DNA of 64,000 nt from Streptomyces viridosporus (GTDB taxonomy: Bacteria; Actinomycetota; Actinomycetes; Streptomycetales; Streptomycetaceae). The notes under the pieces are model-generated. The model saw nothing but the letters and a program-made list of their open reading frames with translations, made no database searches and had not been told where the DNA came from. The stretch spans positions 1-64,000 of the forward strand of contig NZ_MSGP01000218.1 of NCBI RefSeq assembly GCF_002078235.1, given 5' to 3'. Positions 1-18,200 of the stretch are shown here, piece by piece. The translations under genes were made by a program, and so were the position numbers. The first letter of the stretch is position 1, and every line of letters begins with the position of its first letter.

Positions 1-1645
1 CGGCCACCGCCTCCGCGGCGGTCCAGGCCGACAGCTTCGCCGCCAGGTCGGCGCCGCCACGGCCGACGAACGCGGCCCGGTGCGCGAGGTGTGCTCGGCC
101 GGTGGCCAGGGTGAGGCCGACGTCCGCCGGGTGCGCACCGGTGTCCAGCCGCAGTGCCAGCTGCTCCGCCTGTGCGCGCAACGCCGCCGGCGTGTGCCCG
201 GACAGCACCCACGGCACGACTGCGTCGACCGGCGCTTCGGCACGCGGCTCGGCGGCCACGGTGGCGGGGGCCTGCTCCAGGATGGTGTGCGCGTTCGTGC
301 CGGAGATCCCGAACGACGACACCGCCGCCCGCCGCGGCCGCTCCACCTCCGGCCACGGGCTCGCCTCCGCCGCGAGTGTCACCGCACCCGCCGACCAGTC
401 CACATGGGACGACGGCGTGTCGGCGTGGAGCGACTTCGGCACGAGCCCGTGCCGCATCGCCATCACCATCTTGATCACGCCGGCGACACCTGCCGCCGCC
501 TGTGTGTGCCCGATGTTCGACTTCACCGACCCGAGCAGGACCGGCGTCTCACGGTCACGGCCGTAGGTCGCCAGCAGCGCCTGCGCCTCGATCGGGTCGC
601 CCAGCTCCGTGCCCGTGCCGTGCGCCTCGACGACGTCCACATCGGACGCTGCCAGCCCGGCGCTGTCCAGCGCCAGCTTGATGACCCGCTGCTGCGACGG
701 GCCGTTCGGTGCGGTGAGTCCGTTCGACGCACCGTCCTGGTTCACCGCGGAACCCCTCACCACCGCGAGCACCGGGTGGCCGAGCCGCCGTGCGTCCGAC
801 AGACGCTCCAGCACGAGCATGCCCACGCCCTCGGCCCAGCCGGTGCCGTCGGCGGAGTCGGAGAACGCCTTGCAGCGGCCGTCCGCGGAAAGGGCGCGCT
901 GGCGCGAGAACTCCACGAAGGTGCTGGGTGTGGACATCACCGTCACGCCGCCGGCCAGCGCCAGCGTGCAGTCGCCGTTGCGCAGCGCCTGCGCGGCCAG
1001 GTGTAGAGCCACCAGCGACGACGAACACGCCGTGTCGACCGTGACCGCCGGCCCCTCGAGTCCCAGCGTGTAGGCCACGCGGCCCGAGGCGACGCTGGGC
1101 AGGCTGCCGTTGGTGCGGTAGCCCTCGAAGCCGTCGTCGGCGAGCAGTTCCCGGTAGTCGCTGTACATCACGCCCGCGTACACGCCGGCGCGGCTGCCGC
1201 GCAGCGACACCGGATCGACGCCCGCCCGCTCCAGAGCCTCCCACGACGTCTCCAGCAACAGCCGCTGCTGCGCGTCCGTCGCCATGGCCTCCCGCGGGCT
1301 CATCCCGAAGAACTCGGCGTCGAACTCGCCCGCGTCGTGGAGGAAGCCGCCGGCCCGCGAGTAGGACGTGCCCACGTGCCCGGGGTCGGCGTCGTAGAGG
1401 GTGTCGAGGTCCCAGCCGCGGTTCGCCGGGAACTCGGTGACCGCGTCGATGCCGTCCACGACCAGTCGCCACAGGTCCTCCGGCGAGCGCACACCGCCCG
1501 GGTACCGGCACGCCATGCCGACGATCGCGATCGGCTCGCGTCCCTTCAGCTCCAGTTCCTCGATGCGCTGGCGGGCGGTGCGCAGGTCGACCGTGACACG
1601 CCTCAGATACTCGACGACCTTGTCCTGCTGGCCGTGGTCATCCAT
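1..1645 (-). CDS. Type I polyene PKS (S1), N-terminal part, cut by the left edge
   Basis: Extension-module PKS that should act directly after S0. The reading frame from the ATG at 1643-1645 stays open to the window edge (548 codons). It starts with a short coiled-coil docking segment ([18 protein letters not shown]), followed by a ketosynthase from about residue 38 ([15 protein letters not shown]), with the DTACSSS active-site motif and the two later KS histidine motifs ([15 protein letters not shown]). The KS-AT linker is the last thing seen; the AT and everything after it are outside. The start is supported by AGAGGA six bases upstream. It lies 45 bases after the S0 stop, on the same strand, so S0 and S1 are probably one transcript. 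By analogy with PIMS1 of pimaricin it should hold four modules, a KR-only module and three DH-KR modules that begin the tetraene, but this cannot be checked here. Confidence 0.93.
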   Translation of the reverse strand, partial: MDDHGQQDKVVEYLRRVTVDLRTARQRIEELELKGREPIAIVGMACRYPGGVRSPEDLWRLVVDGIDAVTEFPANRGWDLDTLYDADPGHVGTSYSRAGGFLHDAGEFDAEFFGMSPREAMATDAQQRLLLETSWEALERAGVDPVSLRGSRAGVYAGVMYSDYRELLADDGFEGYRTNGSLPSVASGRVAYTLGLEGPAVTVDTACSSSLVALHLAAQALRNGDCTLALAGGVTVMSTPSTFVEFSRQRALSADGRCKAFSDSADGTGWAEGVGMLVLERLSDARRLGHPVLAVVRGSAVNQDGASNGLTAPNGPSQQRVIKLALDSAGLAASDVDVVEAHGTGTELGDPIEAQALLATYGRDRETPVLLGSVKSNIGHTQAAAGVAGVIKMVMAMRHGLVPKSLHADTPSSHVDWSAGAVTLAAEASPWPEVERPRRAAVSSFGISGTNAHTILEQAPATVAAEPRAEAPVDAVVPWVLSGHTPAALRAQAEQLALRLDTGAHPADVGLTLATGRAHLAHRAAFVGRGGADLAAKLSAWTAAEAVA

Positions 1646-1690
1646 CGCAGGTCCTCTTCTCCATCAACGAACGGGGGGCGGTGGGCGGGT

Positions 1691-10792
<9,102 letters not shown>

Positions 10793-10858
10793 GACGCGGG
10801 ACCACCTCAGACCGGTAGGTACGACAGGGACTCAGCGGTGGAGCGTATGGGCGGCCCA

Positions 10859-10874
10859 ACCCGTTTTTCCCTAC
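10859..10874 (-). promoter_or_regulatory. Possible PAS-LuxR operator half-site for S0
   Basis: On the minus strand this reads GTAGGGAAAAACGGGT. The left half fits the PimM-type consensus CTVGGGAWWTCCCBAG except for its first base; the right half does not fit. It sits about 65-80 bases upstream of the S0 start and points toward it. It is a weak candidate, supported mainly by position. Confidence 0.35.
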
Positions 10875-10917
10875 AGGTGCGGCACCGGCGCAGGTGGCCT
10901 GCGCAGCCGTCGCCGAT

Positions 10918-10933
10918 CTAGGGAATTCCGGCC
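10918..10933 (+). promoter_or_regulatory. PAS-LuxR (PimM-type) operator upstream of the glycosyltransferase
   Basis: CTAGGGAATTCCGGCC matches the first 12 positions of the PimM consensus CTVGGGAWWTCCCBAG without a mismatch. It lies 80-95 bases upstream of the chosen glycosyltransferase start. An almost identical sequence precedes the PimD-type P450. The homologous promoter (pimK) is a known PimM target in Streptomyces natalensis. Confidence 0.75.
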
Positions 10934-11012
10934 GTCGGCGATGGGATAAACGGGATCTCGGGGGCGCACACCGGTCCCGTCCGTGGATAAGCCCGCCCGA
11001 AAGGTGTTGCTC

Positions 11013-12419
11013 ATGTCATCCAGCTCGCGGCCGATCCTGTTCGTCAGCCTCCCCGAGAGCGGTCTGTTCAACCCGGTCCAGACGATCGCGGGCGAGTTCG
11101 CCCGGCGCGGTGTCCCGGACCTGTGGTTCGCCACCGACGAGGAACGCCGGGGCGACATCGAGGCGCTGGCCGACGCGTCGACGGTACGGTTCGCCTCACT
11201 CGGCGACGTGGTACCGGAGTTGTCGGCCCTGACGTGGGACGAGGACGTCTACGCCGAGGTGACGGGCCCGAAGCGGTTCGCCGCGCACGCCGCCGTGATC
11301 CGCCACACCTACGACCCCGCGCTGCACGTCGGCAAGTACCGGCGGCTCCTCGGGATCGTCGAGGAACTGAAGCCCGCGCTGATGGTCATCGAGAGCCTCA
11401 CCGCGTACGCCATCGACATCGCGATCACCCGCAGGATCCCGTACGTGCTCGTCTCCCCCTTCCTGCCGAGCAACTACGTGACCGCGTACACCCCCTTCAC
11501 CAAGGCGTACACCGGCCCCGACTTCCCCGTACCGCACTCGGGCCTGTCCGTGCACATGACGCTGCGGCAACGGATCGAGAACCGGCTCTTCCGTGTGCGC
11601 ACCATGGCGATCTTCCTGCGTCCGTCCATGGCCCGGATCCTCAGGCAGGACAAGCGAACCCGCCGGGAGCTGGGCATCGATCCGGAGGCGCGGCGTTTCC
11701 TGGCCAAGATCGAACGCGCCGAGATGGTGGTGAACGGGTCGCTGGCCGAGCTGGACTACCCGTTCCGGGCGCCGGACAACATGAGGATGGTGGGCGCGCT
11801 GATCCCGCCGCTGCCCCAGGCACCCGAGGACGAGGACGTCAGCAGGTGGCTGGCCGCGCGCGACTCCGTGATCTTCGTCGGCCTGGGCACCACCACCCGC
11901 CTGACCTCCGGCCAGGTACGCGACATGCTGACGGTGGCACGGCGGCTCGGCAAGGACCACCACATCCTGTGGAAACTGCCCGAGGAGCAGCAGGGCCTGC
12001 TGCCCGACGAGCCGCTGCCCGAGAACGTGCGCATCGAGAGCTGGGTGCCCTCCCAGCTCGACGTGCTCGCCCACCCGAACGTGAAGGTGTTCCTGACCCA
12101 CGGCGGCGGCAACGGCTTCCACGAGGGCCTGTACTTCGGCAAGCCGATGGTCATCCGCCCGCTGTGGGTGGACTGCCACGACCAGGCGGTGCGCGGTGAG
12201 GACTTCGGCGTGAGCCTGACCGTCGACGCGCACCGCGGCTCCGGCGACGACATCTTCCGTGCGCTGAAGCGGGTGCTGGAGGAGCCGTCGTTCGGCGAGC
12301 GCGCCCAGCACTTCGGCAAGCTGCTGCGCGCCGCCGGCGGCGCGGACGCCGCCACCGATCTGGTGCTCGATCTGCCCGCCCTGGCTCCGGAGCCCTTGCG
12401 GAGCGCTACGCCCGAATGA
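11013..12419 (+). CDS. pimK: Mycosaminyltransferase (PimK/NysDI/AmphDI family)
   Basis: GT-B glycosyltransferase that should attach GDP-mycosamine to the hydroxyl next to the polyene (C15 in pimaricin numbering). The C-terminal nucleotide-sugar signature is clear: HGGGNGFHEGLYFGKP followed by WVDCHDQ. The N-terminal half (PILFVSLPESGLFNP) is the acceptor-binding domain. The ATG at 11013 is preferred, giving 468 aa, because GAAAGG lies just upstream with about eight bases of spacing; the in-frame GTG at 10983 has no ribosome binding site. It is the first gene of a four-gene plus-strand operon with the aminotransferase, P450 and ferredoxin, and is divergent from the loading PKS, as in the nystatin and amphotericin clusters. 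The symbol is given by role; identity to any database entry was not measured. Confidence 0.9.
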   Translation: MSSSSRPILFVSLPESGLFNPVQTIAGEFARRGVPDLWFATDEERRGDIEALADASTVRFASLGDVVPELSALTWDEDVYAEVTGPKRFAAHAAVIRHTYDPALHVGKYRRLLGIVEELKPALMVIESLTAYAIDIAITRRIPYVLVSPFLPSNYVTAYTPFTKAYTGPDFPVPHSGLSVHMTLRQRIENRLFRVRTMAIFLRPSMARILRQDKRTRRELGIDPEARRFLAKIERAEMVVNGSLAELDYPFRAPDNMRMVGALIPPLPQAPEDEDVSRWLAARDSVIFVGLGTTTRLTSGQVRDMLTVARRLGKDHHILWKLPEEQQGLLPDEPLPENVRIESWVPSQLDVLAHPNVKVFLTHGGGNGFHEGLYFGKPMVIRPLWVDCHDQAVRGEDFGVSLTVDAHRGSGDDIFRALKRVLEEPSFGERAQHFGKLLRAAGGADAATDLVLDLPALAPEPLRSATPE

Positions 12420-12495
12420 TCCCCTTCGGCCGCAACATGGCCGGAGGCAGCCGAGCTCGCTCACGCGCCGGCACCCATCGACGAACGAGGACCTC

Positions 12496-13554
12496 ATGGG
12501 ATTCAAGTACCCGGTCTCCAGGCCCAGCATGAAGGGGCGCGAACTGGAGTACGTCACCGACGCGGTCACCAGCGGATGGATCTCCGCGCAGGGACCCTAC
12601 ATCCCGCGATTCGAGCAGGAGTTCGCCCGGTACAACGGGGTCGAGCACGCCGTCGCGTGCTCGTCGGGCACCACGGCACTGACCCTGGCACTGCGGGCGC
12701 TGGGCATCGGGCCGGGCGACGAGGTGCTGGTGCCGGAGTTCACCATGGTCGCGACGGCGTGGGCGGTGACCTACACCGGTGCCACGCCCGTGTTCGTGGA
12801 CTGCGGCGACGACCTCAACATCGATGTCACGCTGATCGAGGACAAGATCACTCCGCGGACCAAGGCCATCCTGCCGGTGCACGTCTACGGCAGGCGCTGC
12901 GACATGGACGCGATCATGAAGATCGCCTACGAGTACAACCTGCGGGTGGTCGAGGACTCCGCCGAGGCGCACGGCATCCGCCCGGTCGGGGACATCGCGT
13001 GCTTCTCGCTGTTCGCGAACAAGATCATTTCCTCGGGCGAGGGCGGGGCGTGCGTCACCGACGACCCCCGTCTCGCCGCCCAGATGGAGCACCTACGGGG
13101 CATGGCGTTCAGCAGGGAGCACGACTTCCTGCACAAGAAGCTCGCCTACAACTTCCGGATGACCAACATGCAGGCCGCCGTCGCCCTGGCACAGGTCGAG
13201 CGGATCGACGAGATCCTCGCGGCGCGGGCGCGCATCGAGGAGCATTACGACCGCGAGCTCTCCGGCATCGACGGCCTCACGCTGATGCCCTCGCGTCAGG
13301 TGCTGTGGATGTACGACGTGCTGGCCCGGGACCGCGACGCGCTCATGGAGTTCCTCGGGGAGAACGGCGTCGAGACCCGGTACTTCTTCCAGCCGATGAG
13401 CAGGCAGCCGATGTACCGCGACCCGGTGTGGCCCTCGCTCAAGGCCGCCCGGTTCGCCCAGGAGGGCCTCTACCTGCCGACCTACACCGACATGAGCCCC
13501 GAGGACCAGGACTTCGTCGTCGGCCGGATCCGCAAGTTCTACGGCGCCGGCTGA
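12496..13554 (+). CDS. pimC: Mycosamine aminotransferase (PimC/NysDII, DegT/DnrJ/EryC1 family)
   Basis: PLP-dependent sugar aminotransferase of 352 aa, expected to convert the GDP-3-keto-6-deoxy-hexose to GDP-mycosamine in the cytoplasm. The fold-type I features are visible: CSSGTTAL near residue 55 for phosphate binding, Asp154 in VVEDSAEAHG for the pyridine nitrogen, and the Schiff-base lysine Lys176 in SLFANKIISSGEGG. GAGG lies five bases before the ATG. The gene follows the glycosyltransferase by 76 bases, so the two sugar genes are probably co-transcribed. The GDP-mannose 4,6-dehydratase needed upstream in the pathway is not in the window. Confidence 0.93.
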   Translation: MGFKYPVSRPSMKGRELEYVTDAVTSGWISAQGPYIPRFEQEFARYNGVEHAVACSSGTTALTLALRALGIGPGDEVLVPEFTMVATAWAVTYTGATPVFVDCGDDLNIDVTLIEDKITPRTKAILPVHVYGRRCDMDAIMKIAYEYNLRVVEDSAEAHGIRPVGDIACFSLFANKIISSGEGGACVTDDPRLAAQMEHLRGMAFSREHDFLHKKLAYNFRMTNMQAAVALAQVERIDEILAARARIEEHYDRELSGIDGLTLMPSRQVLWMYDVLARDRDALMEFLGENGVETRYFFQPMSRQPMYRDPVWPSLKAARFAQEGLYLPTYTDMSPEDQDFVVGRIRKFYGAG

Positions 13555-13585
13555 CCGCGCCCCGACCCCGATTGGACGTGTGCAC

Positions 13586-14764
13586 ATGACGTTATCCAAA
13601 CCCGAAGTGACGCAGTTCCCGGTACGGCTGCCCGGCGAGCCCTTCCCCCCGCGCCAGTACGCCGACTTCCGCAAGCGGCCCGGTCTGATCCGCTCGACGC
13701 TGCCGACGGGCAGCCTTGTGTGGCTGGTGTCGCGGCACGAGGACGTGCGCACCGCGCTGACCGACCACCGGATCAGCTCCGATCCCGCGCGCGAGGGCTT
13801 CCCCAGCGTCGCGAGGACGGGCGGCGTGCCGACGCAGGAGCAGATCCCCGGCTGGTTCGTCGGCATCGACCCGCCGGAGCACGGCAGGTTCCGCAAGGCA
13901 CTGATCCCCGAGTTCAGCGTGCGGCGTGTCAGGGAGTGGCGGCCGCTCATCCAGGAGACCGTGGACCGCTGCGTCGACCACCTGCTGTCCTTCGGCAACT
14001 CCGCCGACCTGGTCGCCGAGTTCGCGCTGCCGGTGCCGTCACTGGTGATCTCGACGATGCTGGGCGTGCCGTTCGTGGACCGGGAGTTCTTCGAGTCACG
14101 CACCAAGACGCTGGTGAACCTGAAGACCACCACCGAGGACGAGCGGAGTGCGGCCGTCCAGGAACTGCTGCGCTACATCGGCAGGCTCATCAAGGTCAAG
14201 CAGAAGCGGCCGGGCGACGACCTGATCTCCCGGCTGCTGGAGTCCGCGGTACTGACCCCGGAGGAGCTGACCGGCGTCATCATGCTGCTGCTGATCGCCG
14301 GGCACGAGACCACGGCGAACAACATCGCGCTCGGTGTGGTGACCCTGCTGTCGAACCCGCAGTGGATCGGCGACGACCGCGCGGTGGACGAGTTGCTGCG
14401 CTACCACTCGGTCGCGGACCTGGTCGCGCTGCGCGTGGCGGTCGAGGACGTGGAGATCGGCGGCCAGCTCATCAGGGCCGGGGAGGGCATCATCCCGCTC
14501 ATCGCCGGCGCCAACCACGACCTGGACAGCTTCGAGCGGCCCGACGAGTTCGACCCGGGCCGGGCCGCGCGCCACCACGTCGCGTTCGGCTACGGCGTGC
14601 ACCAGTGCCTCGGGCAGAACCTGGTGCGTGCCGAGATGGAGATCGTCTACCAGACGCTGTTCCGCCGGGTGCCGACGCTCGCGATCGGCGCGGACGTCGC
14701 GGCCCTGCCGTTCAAGTACGACGGCACCCTGTTCGGCCTGCACGAGCTGCCCGTCCGTTGGTGA
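13586..14764 (+). CDS. pimG: Cytochrome P450 for exocyclic methyl-to-carboxyl oxidation (PimG/NysN/AmphN family)
   Basis: A 392-aa class I P450. The I-helix motif is AGHETT (238-243), the ExxR pair is Glu269-Arg272, and the haem loop is FGYGVHQCLG with Cys341 as the iron ligand. It is placed between the aminotransferase and a ferredoxin, the arrangement of nysN-nysM and pimG-pimF, whose P450 oxidises the branch methyl from methylmalonate to a carboxyl group. The methylmalonyl AT in S2 supplies that methyl. The ATG at 13586 is preferred to the GTG at 13580 on codon grounds; GGA lies nine bases upstream, a weak site. Codon 3 is TTA (13592-13594), rare in Streptomyces and dependent on the bldA tRNA. 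Confidence 0.9.
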   Translation: MTLSKPEVTQFPVRLPGEPFPPRQYADFRKRPGLIRSTLPTGSLVWLVSRHEDVRTALTDHRISSDPAREGFPSVARTGGVPTQEQIPGWFVGIDPPEHGRFRKALIPEFSVRRVREWRPLIQETVDRCVDHLLSFGNSADLVAEFALPVPSLVISTMLGVPFVDREFFESRTKTLVNLKTTTEDERSAAVQELLRYIGRLIKVKQKRPGDDLISRLLESAVLTPEELTGVIMLLLIAGHETTANNIALGVVTLLSNPQWIGDDRAVDELLRYHSVADLVALRVAVEDVEIGGQLIRAGEGIIPLIAGANHDLDSFERPDEFDPGRAARHHVAFGYGVHQCLGQNLVRAEMEIVYQTLFRRVPTLAIGADVAALPFKYDGTLFGLHELPVRW

Positions 14765-14783
14765 GTCCGGGAGGAACGAAGAC

Positions 14784-14978
14784 ATGAAGATCAATGTGGA
14801 CAGGAGCCGGTGCGTCGGCGCGGGCCAGTGCGTACTGACGGCGCCGGCGCTGTTCGACCAGGGCGAGGAGGACGGCCTGGTGGAGGTGCTAGACGCCGAA
14901 CCGGACGACACGCAGGCCGCCGCCGCGAAGATGGCGGCGCAGGTCTGCCCGTCCGGCACGATCACTCTGATCCGCTAG
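14784..14978 (+). CDS. pimF: [3Fe-4S] ferredoxin (PimF/NysM family)
   Basis: A 64-aa ferredoxin that should pass electrons to the adjacent P450. The cluster ligands are Cys10 and Cys16 (CVGAGQC) and Cys55 before Pro (CPSG), the pattern of single-cluster [3Fe-4S] actinomycete P450 ferredoxins. The start is supported by a strong GGAGG nine bases upstream. The gene follows the P450 stop by 19 bases and is the last gene of the operon; two hairpins follow. No dedicated ferredoxin reductase is seen, so a general cellular reductase is presumably used. Confidence 0.93.
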   Translation: MKINVDRSRCVGAGQCVLTAPALFDQGEEDGLVEVLDAEPDDTQAAAAKMAAQVCPSGTITLIR

Positions 14979-15004
14979 GAGTTCTCCCCCTCCCACGGCC
15001 GCAC

Positions 15005-15056
15005 AGGGCCGGGGACCAGCGCGGCGGCTTGTGCTCCGCTTCCGGTCCCCGGCCCT
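15005..15056. terminator. Hairpin terminator after the ferredoxin
   Basis: Perfect 13-bp inverted repeat AGGGCCGGGGACC (15005-15017) and GGTCCCCGGCCCT (15044-15056) with a 26-base loop. It lies 26 bases after the ferredoxin stop, in the gap between converging operons. There is no T tract, as is common for streptomycete terminators. Confidence 0.7.
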
Positions 15057-15072
15057 CCTCGGTTCCCTGCCG

Positions 15073-15113
15073 CACAGCGTGCGCCCGCTTCCTGTTCGCG
15101 GGCGCACGCTGTG
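15073..15113. terminator. Second hairpin, likely bidirectional terminator between the ferredoxin and S4
   Basis: Perfect 16-bp inverted repeat (15073-15088 with 15098-15113) around a nine-base loop. It lies between the ferredoxin stop (14978) and the S4 stop (15214), so it can stop transcription from both sides. The rest of this 235-base gap shows no gene. Confidence 0.8.
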
Positions 15114-15213
15114 TCGTTCGTGCGCGGCTGCCTGTCGTGCGTCGTGTGCGTCCGAGCCGTGGCGGAGTCCTCGACGCCCTCGACGTCCTCGACGACCGAC
15201 CGCGGTCACGGAG

Positions 15214-18200
15214 TCACAACGTGGCCAGCCACTCCTTCATGACGGTCGCCGTGACGTGGGAGTCCCGCTGCGCCAGCGAAAAGTGGTCGGCGTCGATGGT
15301 GCGGACCGTCTCCGCGGGGACGAGCAGCTCCTGCTGCCCATGCTCTACGCTCGCGTCGGGGTCACCGAGCAGGGGCACGCTGCAGCGCACCAGCAACGTC
15401 GGCGCGGTGGTCGGCGGAACCTCCAGGGCGGACATGCGGTTGAGGTAGTGCGCCATGGCCGACAGCCGGTTGCTGTCCACCGTCACGGTGGCCGAGTCCG
15501 TCTCGCCCATGAACCTCCTGGCCAGCTGCCGGTAGTCCACGCTGTCCCCGTGTTCGTGCCGCAGGCTGAGCGTGTCCAGCATGATCACACCGTCGGCGCG
15601 CACACCCCACATGCTCTCCAGCAGCCCGGCCACCGCCAGGGCCAGCGCACCGCCCGACGAGTGGCCGACCAGCACGAACGGGTCCCCGTCGCCGGCGTGC
15701 AGCACACTTTCCGCGACGGCCCGTGTGATGGCCTGCGCCGAGCCGGGCAGGCTCTCCCCCGCCGCGAACCCGACCAGTGGCAACGCCTGCACACCACGGT
15801 CGCCGCGGAAGTGGGCGGCGATACGGGCGTACTGGTGCGCACCGCCGACGGACACGGGTGAGCTGATGCAGATCAGCCGCGGCCCGGCTGGCCCGTCCGC
15901 GAGGGTAACGGGCTCGGGAAGTTCCTCCAGTTCGGCGGGCGCCTCGAACAGCGGCCGGGTGAGGGCGATGGCCTTGAGCAGCTCCCAGCCCTCGTCGACC
16001 TTGCCCGCCCGGACCGCGTCGAAGTACACCTTGCCGACGGTGTCGCCGGACTGCCCGGACGTGGTCGCCGGGGCCGGGCCGACGTGTTCGGCGAGCTGGC
16101 CACGCAGCCACCGGGCCAGCTCGGCGGGCGTCTTGTGGTCGAGTACGACCGTGCCGGGCAGCCGGAGACCGACCGTGTCGGCGAGCCGGTTGCGCAGCTC
16201 CACCGACATCAGCGAGTCGAAGCCGGCCTCCAGGAAGTCACGCTCCGGGTCCATGTCGCTCGCGTCGGCGTGGCCGAGCACGGCCGCCGCGTAGTCGACG
16301 ATCAACTCACACAGCACCGTGTCCTGGTGGGCGGCGGGGAGCCCGCTCAGCCGGTCGCGCAGCGCCGCCGTGGACACCGCGGACGCGTCCGCGGCGGCGC
16401 GGCGGCGCGGTGCCCTCAGCAGGCCGCGCAGGATCGGGTGCGTGGCCGGTCCCCCCTTCGCACCGGGCTTCACCGCGAACGGCACGAGCAGCGCCTCGTC
16501 GGTGGCGGACGCGGCGTCGAACAGGGCCATGCCCTGCTCCACGGTGAGCGGCATCGAACCCGAGTTCGCCATCCGCCGCATCTCGGCCTGCGACAGCGCT
16601 TCCGTCATGCCGGCGTCCTGCGTCCAGGCGCCCCATGCCAGCGACAGCGCGGGACGTCCGGCGGCGCGGCGCCGGGCCGCGATGGCGTCCAGGGCGGCGT
16701 TGGCGGCCGCGTAGTTACCCTGGCCGGCGCCGCCCATCACACCCGAGAGCGAGGAGTACAGCACGAACACGTCCACGTCGCCGACGAGTTCGTCGAGGTG
16801 CTGCGCCGCGTCCACCTTCGGCCGCAGCACGGCCGCGAGCCGCTCCGGCGTCAGCGTGTCGAGCACGCCGTCGTCCAGCACGCCCGCCGTGTGCACGACC
16901 GCCCGGACCGGGTGCCCGGCCAGGAGGGCGGCCACCGCGTCACGGTCGGCCACGTCGCACGCCGCCAGCGTGACGTCGGCGCCCTGCTCGATCAGCTCGG
17001 CCGCCAGCTCCCGCGCACCCGGCGCCTCCGGGCCGCGTCGGCTGACCAGCAGCAGCTTGCGCACGCCCCGTTCCACGACGAGGTGCCGGGCCAGCGCGCT
17101 GCCGAGGCCACCGGTGCCGCCGGTGATGAGGACCGTGCCGTCCGGGTCCCACGCCCGGGGCTCCGGCGCGGTGCCGAACCTCGCCAGTCGTGCGACGGCG
17201 GCCGCCCCGTCGGTGAGGACGGCCTGTGTCTCACCGTCGTCCAGCAGGCCGGGCGCCGCGGCGACGAGCAGCCGTGACGCTTCCGTGTCGTCGACGTCGA
17301 GCAGCAGGAACCGGCCCGGGTTCTCGGCCTGGGCCGCCCGCACGAGGCCCCACACGCCCGCCGCGGGAACGTCCGCGCCGGCCACCGCACCGGAGGTGAC
17401 CAGCACGAGCGGCACGTCGTCGGCACGCTCGTCGGCCAGCCAGGACGTGAGCAGGCCGAGCGCCGCCGCGGTGGCCTCCTGCACCGAGTCGCCCGTGACG
17501 GGCGCGAGCACGAGGTCGGGCCGTGTGGCCAGTACCGTGTCAAGGGTGTCGCCGTAGCCGACGACGTCGCAGCCCGCGCCCGCCAGCGCGGCACCGAGGC
17601 CGAGGGTGTCGGCGCCGAGCACCGCCCATCGCCCGCCCGTCACCGGGGCGACGTCGACCGGCGTCCAGTCGAGGCGGAACAGCCAGGCGGACTCCGGCCG
17701 CACCGGCCCGGCGGCGACGGGCTCACGCAGTGCCAGCGACGCCACGGACACCGCGGGGCGGCCGGTCGCGTCGACCGCCGTGACGGAGACGGCGTCGCCG
17801 CCGAGTGACGTGATCGCCACGCGCAGCAGCGCCGGCCCGGAGGCGTGCAGCGTGGCACCTTCCCATGAGAACGGCGCCAGCACACGGCCGGCGGCCTCCG
17901 GCAGGAACGCGACCGCCTGCACCACCGAGTCGAGCAGTGCCGGGTGCACGCCGAAGTCCGCGGCGTCCCCGATCGAGTTCGGCAGCGCCACCTCGGCGTA
18001 CACGGTGTCGCCGGCCCGCCGGACCTCGCGCAGGCACTGGAAGGCCGGGCCGTAGCCGGAGCCGTCGTAGTGCGCGCCGATGTCGACGGGTTCGGCGTCG
18101 CGCGGCGGCCACGCCACGGTCGCGCCGGTCACGCCGCCGGAGGTGAGGGTGCCGGTGGCGTGGGGCAGCCACTCGCCGCCGATCGCGTCCTGGCGGGAGA

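Larger units (their letters stand above)
10793..11012. promoter_or_regulatory. Divergent promoter region between S0 and the mycosaminyltransferase
   Basis: This 220-base gap separates two gene sets transcribed away from each other: S0-S1 leftward and the glycosyltransferase operon rightward. It has no credible ORF. It contains one good PAS-LuxR operator-like site oriented rightward and a weaker half-site oriented leftward, so the two directions probably have separate activation sites. No clear -10 or -35 boxes were identified by eye. Confidence 0.7.

Noticed and set aside
10983-11012. Longer glycosyltransferase start at GTG 10983
   Set aside because: No ribosome binding site before it; the ATG at 11013 has GAAAGG at a good distance and starts right at the conserved N-terminal strand.
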